Below are positions 5,940 to 6,713 of a DNA stretch of 6,713 bases, piece after piece. The first letter of the stretch is position 1. The number at the start of each line of letters is the position of its first letter. A program made the translations under genes and the position numbers. The notes under the pieces are model-generated. The model ran no database searches, had not been told where the DNA came from, and saw only the letters and a program-made list of their open reading frames with translations. Source of the stretch: Verrucomicrobiales bacterium (GTDB lineage Bacteria; Verrucomicrobiota; Verrucomicrobiia; Verrucomicrobiales; DEV007); NCBI GenBank assembly GCA_023253615.1, contig JALRFZ010000365.1, forward strand, positions 1-6,713. The letters are read 5' to 3'.

Positions 5940-6713
5940 ATGAGCACCCGACGACACTTCTTGCAACAGACCGGTCTCAACCTCGGCGCGATCTCGCTGA
6001 GCTCGCTCCTCGCGCGCGATTCGCTCGGGGCGATCTCATCGAGCTTCTCCCGCATCGCGCCGAAGGCCAAGCGCGTCATCTTCCTCACCCAGTCGGGCGG
6101 ACCCTCGCAGCTCGAGCTCTACGATCACAAACCGGGCCTCGCGAAATGGGCCGGCGTCGAGTTGCCCGAAAGCGTGCGCCAGGGACAGCGGCTCACGACG
6201 ATGACGTCGAACCAGAAGCAGCTCATCATGCCGGGCATCACGAAGTTTTCCCGCCACGGGCAAAGCGGGGCGACGGTCAGCGAATGGCTCCCGCACATCG
6301 GCTCGGTCGCGGACGAGCTCTGCTTCATCAAGTCGATGGTGACCGACCAGATCAACCACGCACCGGCGATGACGAAGTTCCTCACCGGACACCAACTCCC
6401 CGGCCGCCCCAGCTTCGGGGCGTGGGCGAGCTACGGGCTCGGCAGCGAGAACGAAAACCTGCCCGACTACCTCGTCCTCATTTCGAGGATGAAACGGCCG
6501 AGCGACCAACCCCTCTACGACCACTACTGGGGCAGCGGCTTTCTCCCCTCGCGCTACCAGGGCGTGAAGCTCCGCAACGCGAAGGACCCCGTCCTCTACC
6601 TCCGCGACCCTGACGGATTGCCAAGGGAACGCCGCCGGGGGATGCTTGACGGACTTTCCGAACTCAACACGATGCGCCACGAGGCCACCGGCGATCCCGA
6701 GATCTCGACGCGG
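5940..6713 (+). CDS. DUF1501 family protein, Tat-exported (partial, C-terminus off the window)
   Basis: The frame is open from the ATG at 5940 to the window edge: 258 residues, roughly the N-terminal half of a usual DUF1501 protein. It opens with a twin-arginine signal (TRRHFLQQTGLNLGAISLSS), so it should be folded in the cytoplasm, perhaps with a cofactor or metal, and exported by Tat. The DUF1501 core follows: AKRVIFLTQSGGPSQLELYD near residue 45, then LCFIKSMVTDQINHAPAMTK and FLTGHQLPGRPSFGAWASYG, and a later LPDYLVLIS. The domain is considered related to the alkaline phosphatase/sulfatase fold, but an enzyme activity has not been established as far as I know. It follows the PSCyt/DUF1553 gene by 138 bases in the same direction, and the pairing is conserved in these phyla, so the two proteins probably work together outside the cytoplasm. 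No Shine-Dalgarno site is visible; the repeat element ends just upstream. Confidence 0.93.
   Translation, partial: MSTRRHFLQQTGLNLGAISLSSLLARDSLGAISSSFSRIAPKAKRVIFLTQSGGPSQLELYDHKPGLAKWAGVELPESVRQGQRLTTMTSNQKQLIMPGITKFSRHGQSGATVSEWLPHIGSVADELCFIKSMVTDQINHAPAMTKFLTGHQLPGRPSFGAWASYGLGSENENLPDYLVLISRMKRPSDQPLYDHYWGSGFLPSRYQGVKLRNAKDPVLYLRDPDGLPRERRRGMLDGLSELNTMRHEATGDPEISTR

Overview
The window is GC-rich chromosomal DNA that looks like a Verrucomicrobiota or Planctomycetota genome, with Verrucomicrobiota slightly favoured. The reason is the family content: a planctomycete-type cytochrome protein (PSCyt1/DUF1549/DUF1553), a Tat-exported DUF1501 protein, an ECF sigma factor of the Rhodopirellula/Verrucomicrobium type, and a FecR-LamG membrane protein. 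This combination is characteristic of those phyla and rare elsewhere. Start codons lack clear Shine-Dalgarno sequences, which also fits.

Layout. Positions 1-2633 are read on the minus strand, from right to left: a PAS-AraC transcription regulator (2633 to 1875), a 129-base gap, an ECF sigma factor (1745 to 1209), and a FecR/LamG membrane protein (1212 to beyond the left edge). The last two share an ATGA stop/start overlap and are surely co-translated. Positions 2703-6713 are read on the plus strand: a 1032-residue secreted PSCyt1-DUF1549-DUF1553 protein, then a DUF1501 protein that runs off the right edge. The two directions diverge from a 69-base intergenic region (2634-2702), which must hold the control sites for both the regulator and the cytochrome operon.

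How it fits together (inference). The sigma/FecR-LamG pair looks like a cell-surface signalling module: an ECF sigma factor held by a membrane protein whose outer part carries a FecR domain and a lectin-like LamG domain. The PAS-AraC protein is a one-component sensor and probably controls the divergent cytochrome/DUF1501 pair. That pair recurs together in these phyla, is exported, and is widely suspected of a role in polysaccharide breakdown, but its biochemistry is not established.

The most unusual content is two small repeat elements. A 119-base element between the two plus-strand genes (5808-5926) has two perfectly inverted 28-base copies, each itself a 9-bp hairpin, like a REP doublet/REPIN. 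A second element (about 3249-3323) is an imperfect inverted repeat with a 21-base internal period. It lies in frame inside the cytochrome gene, where it encodes a heptad-repeat loop (SVISNPS SVIS... and RPITEYR SPIT...) that breaks the conserved DUF1549 sequence. No complete novel defence or mobile system is visible.
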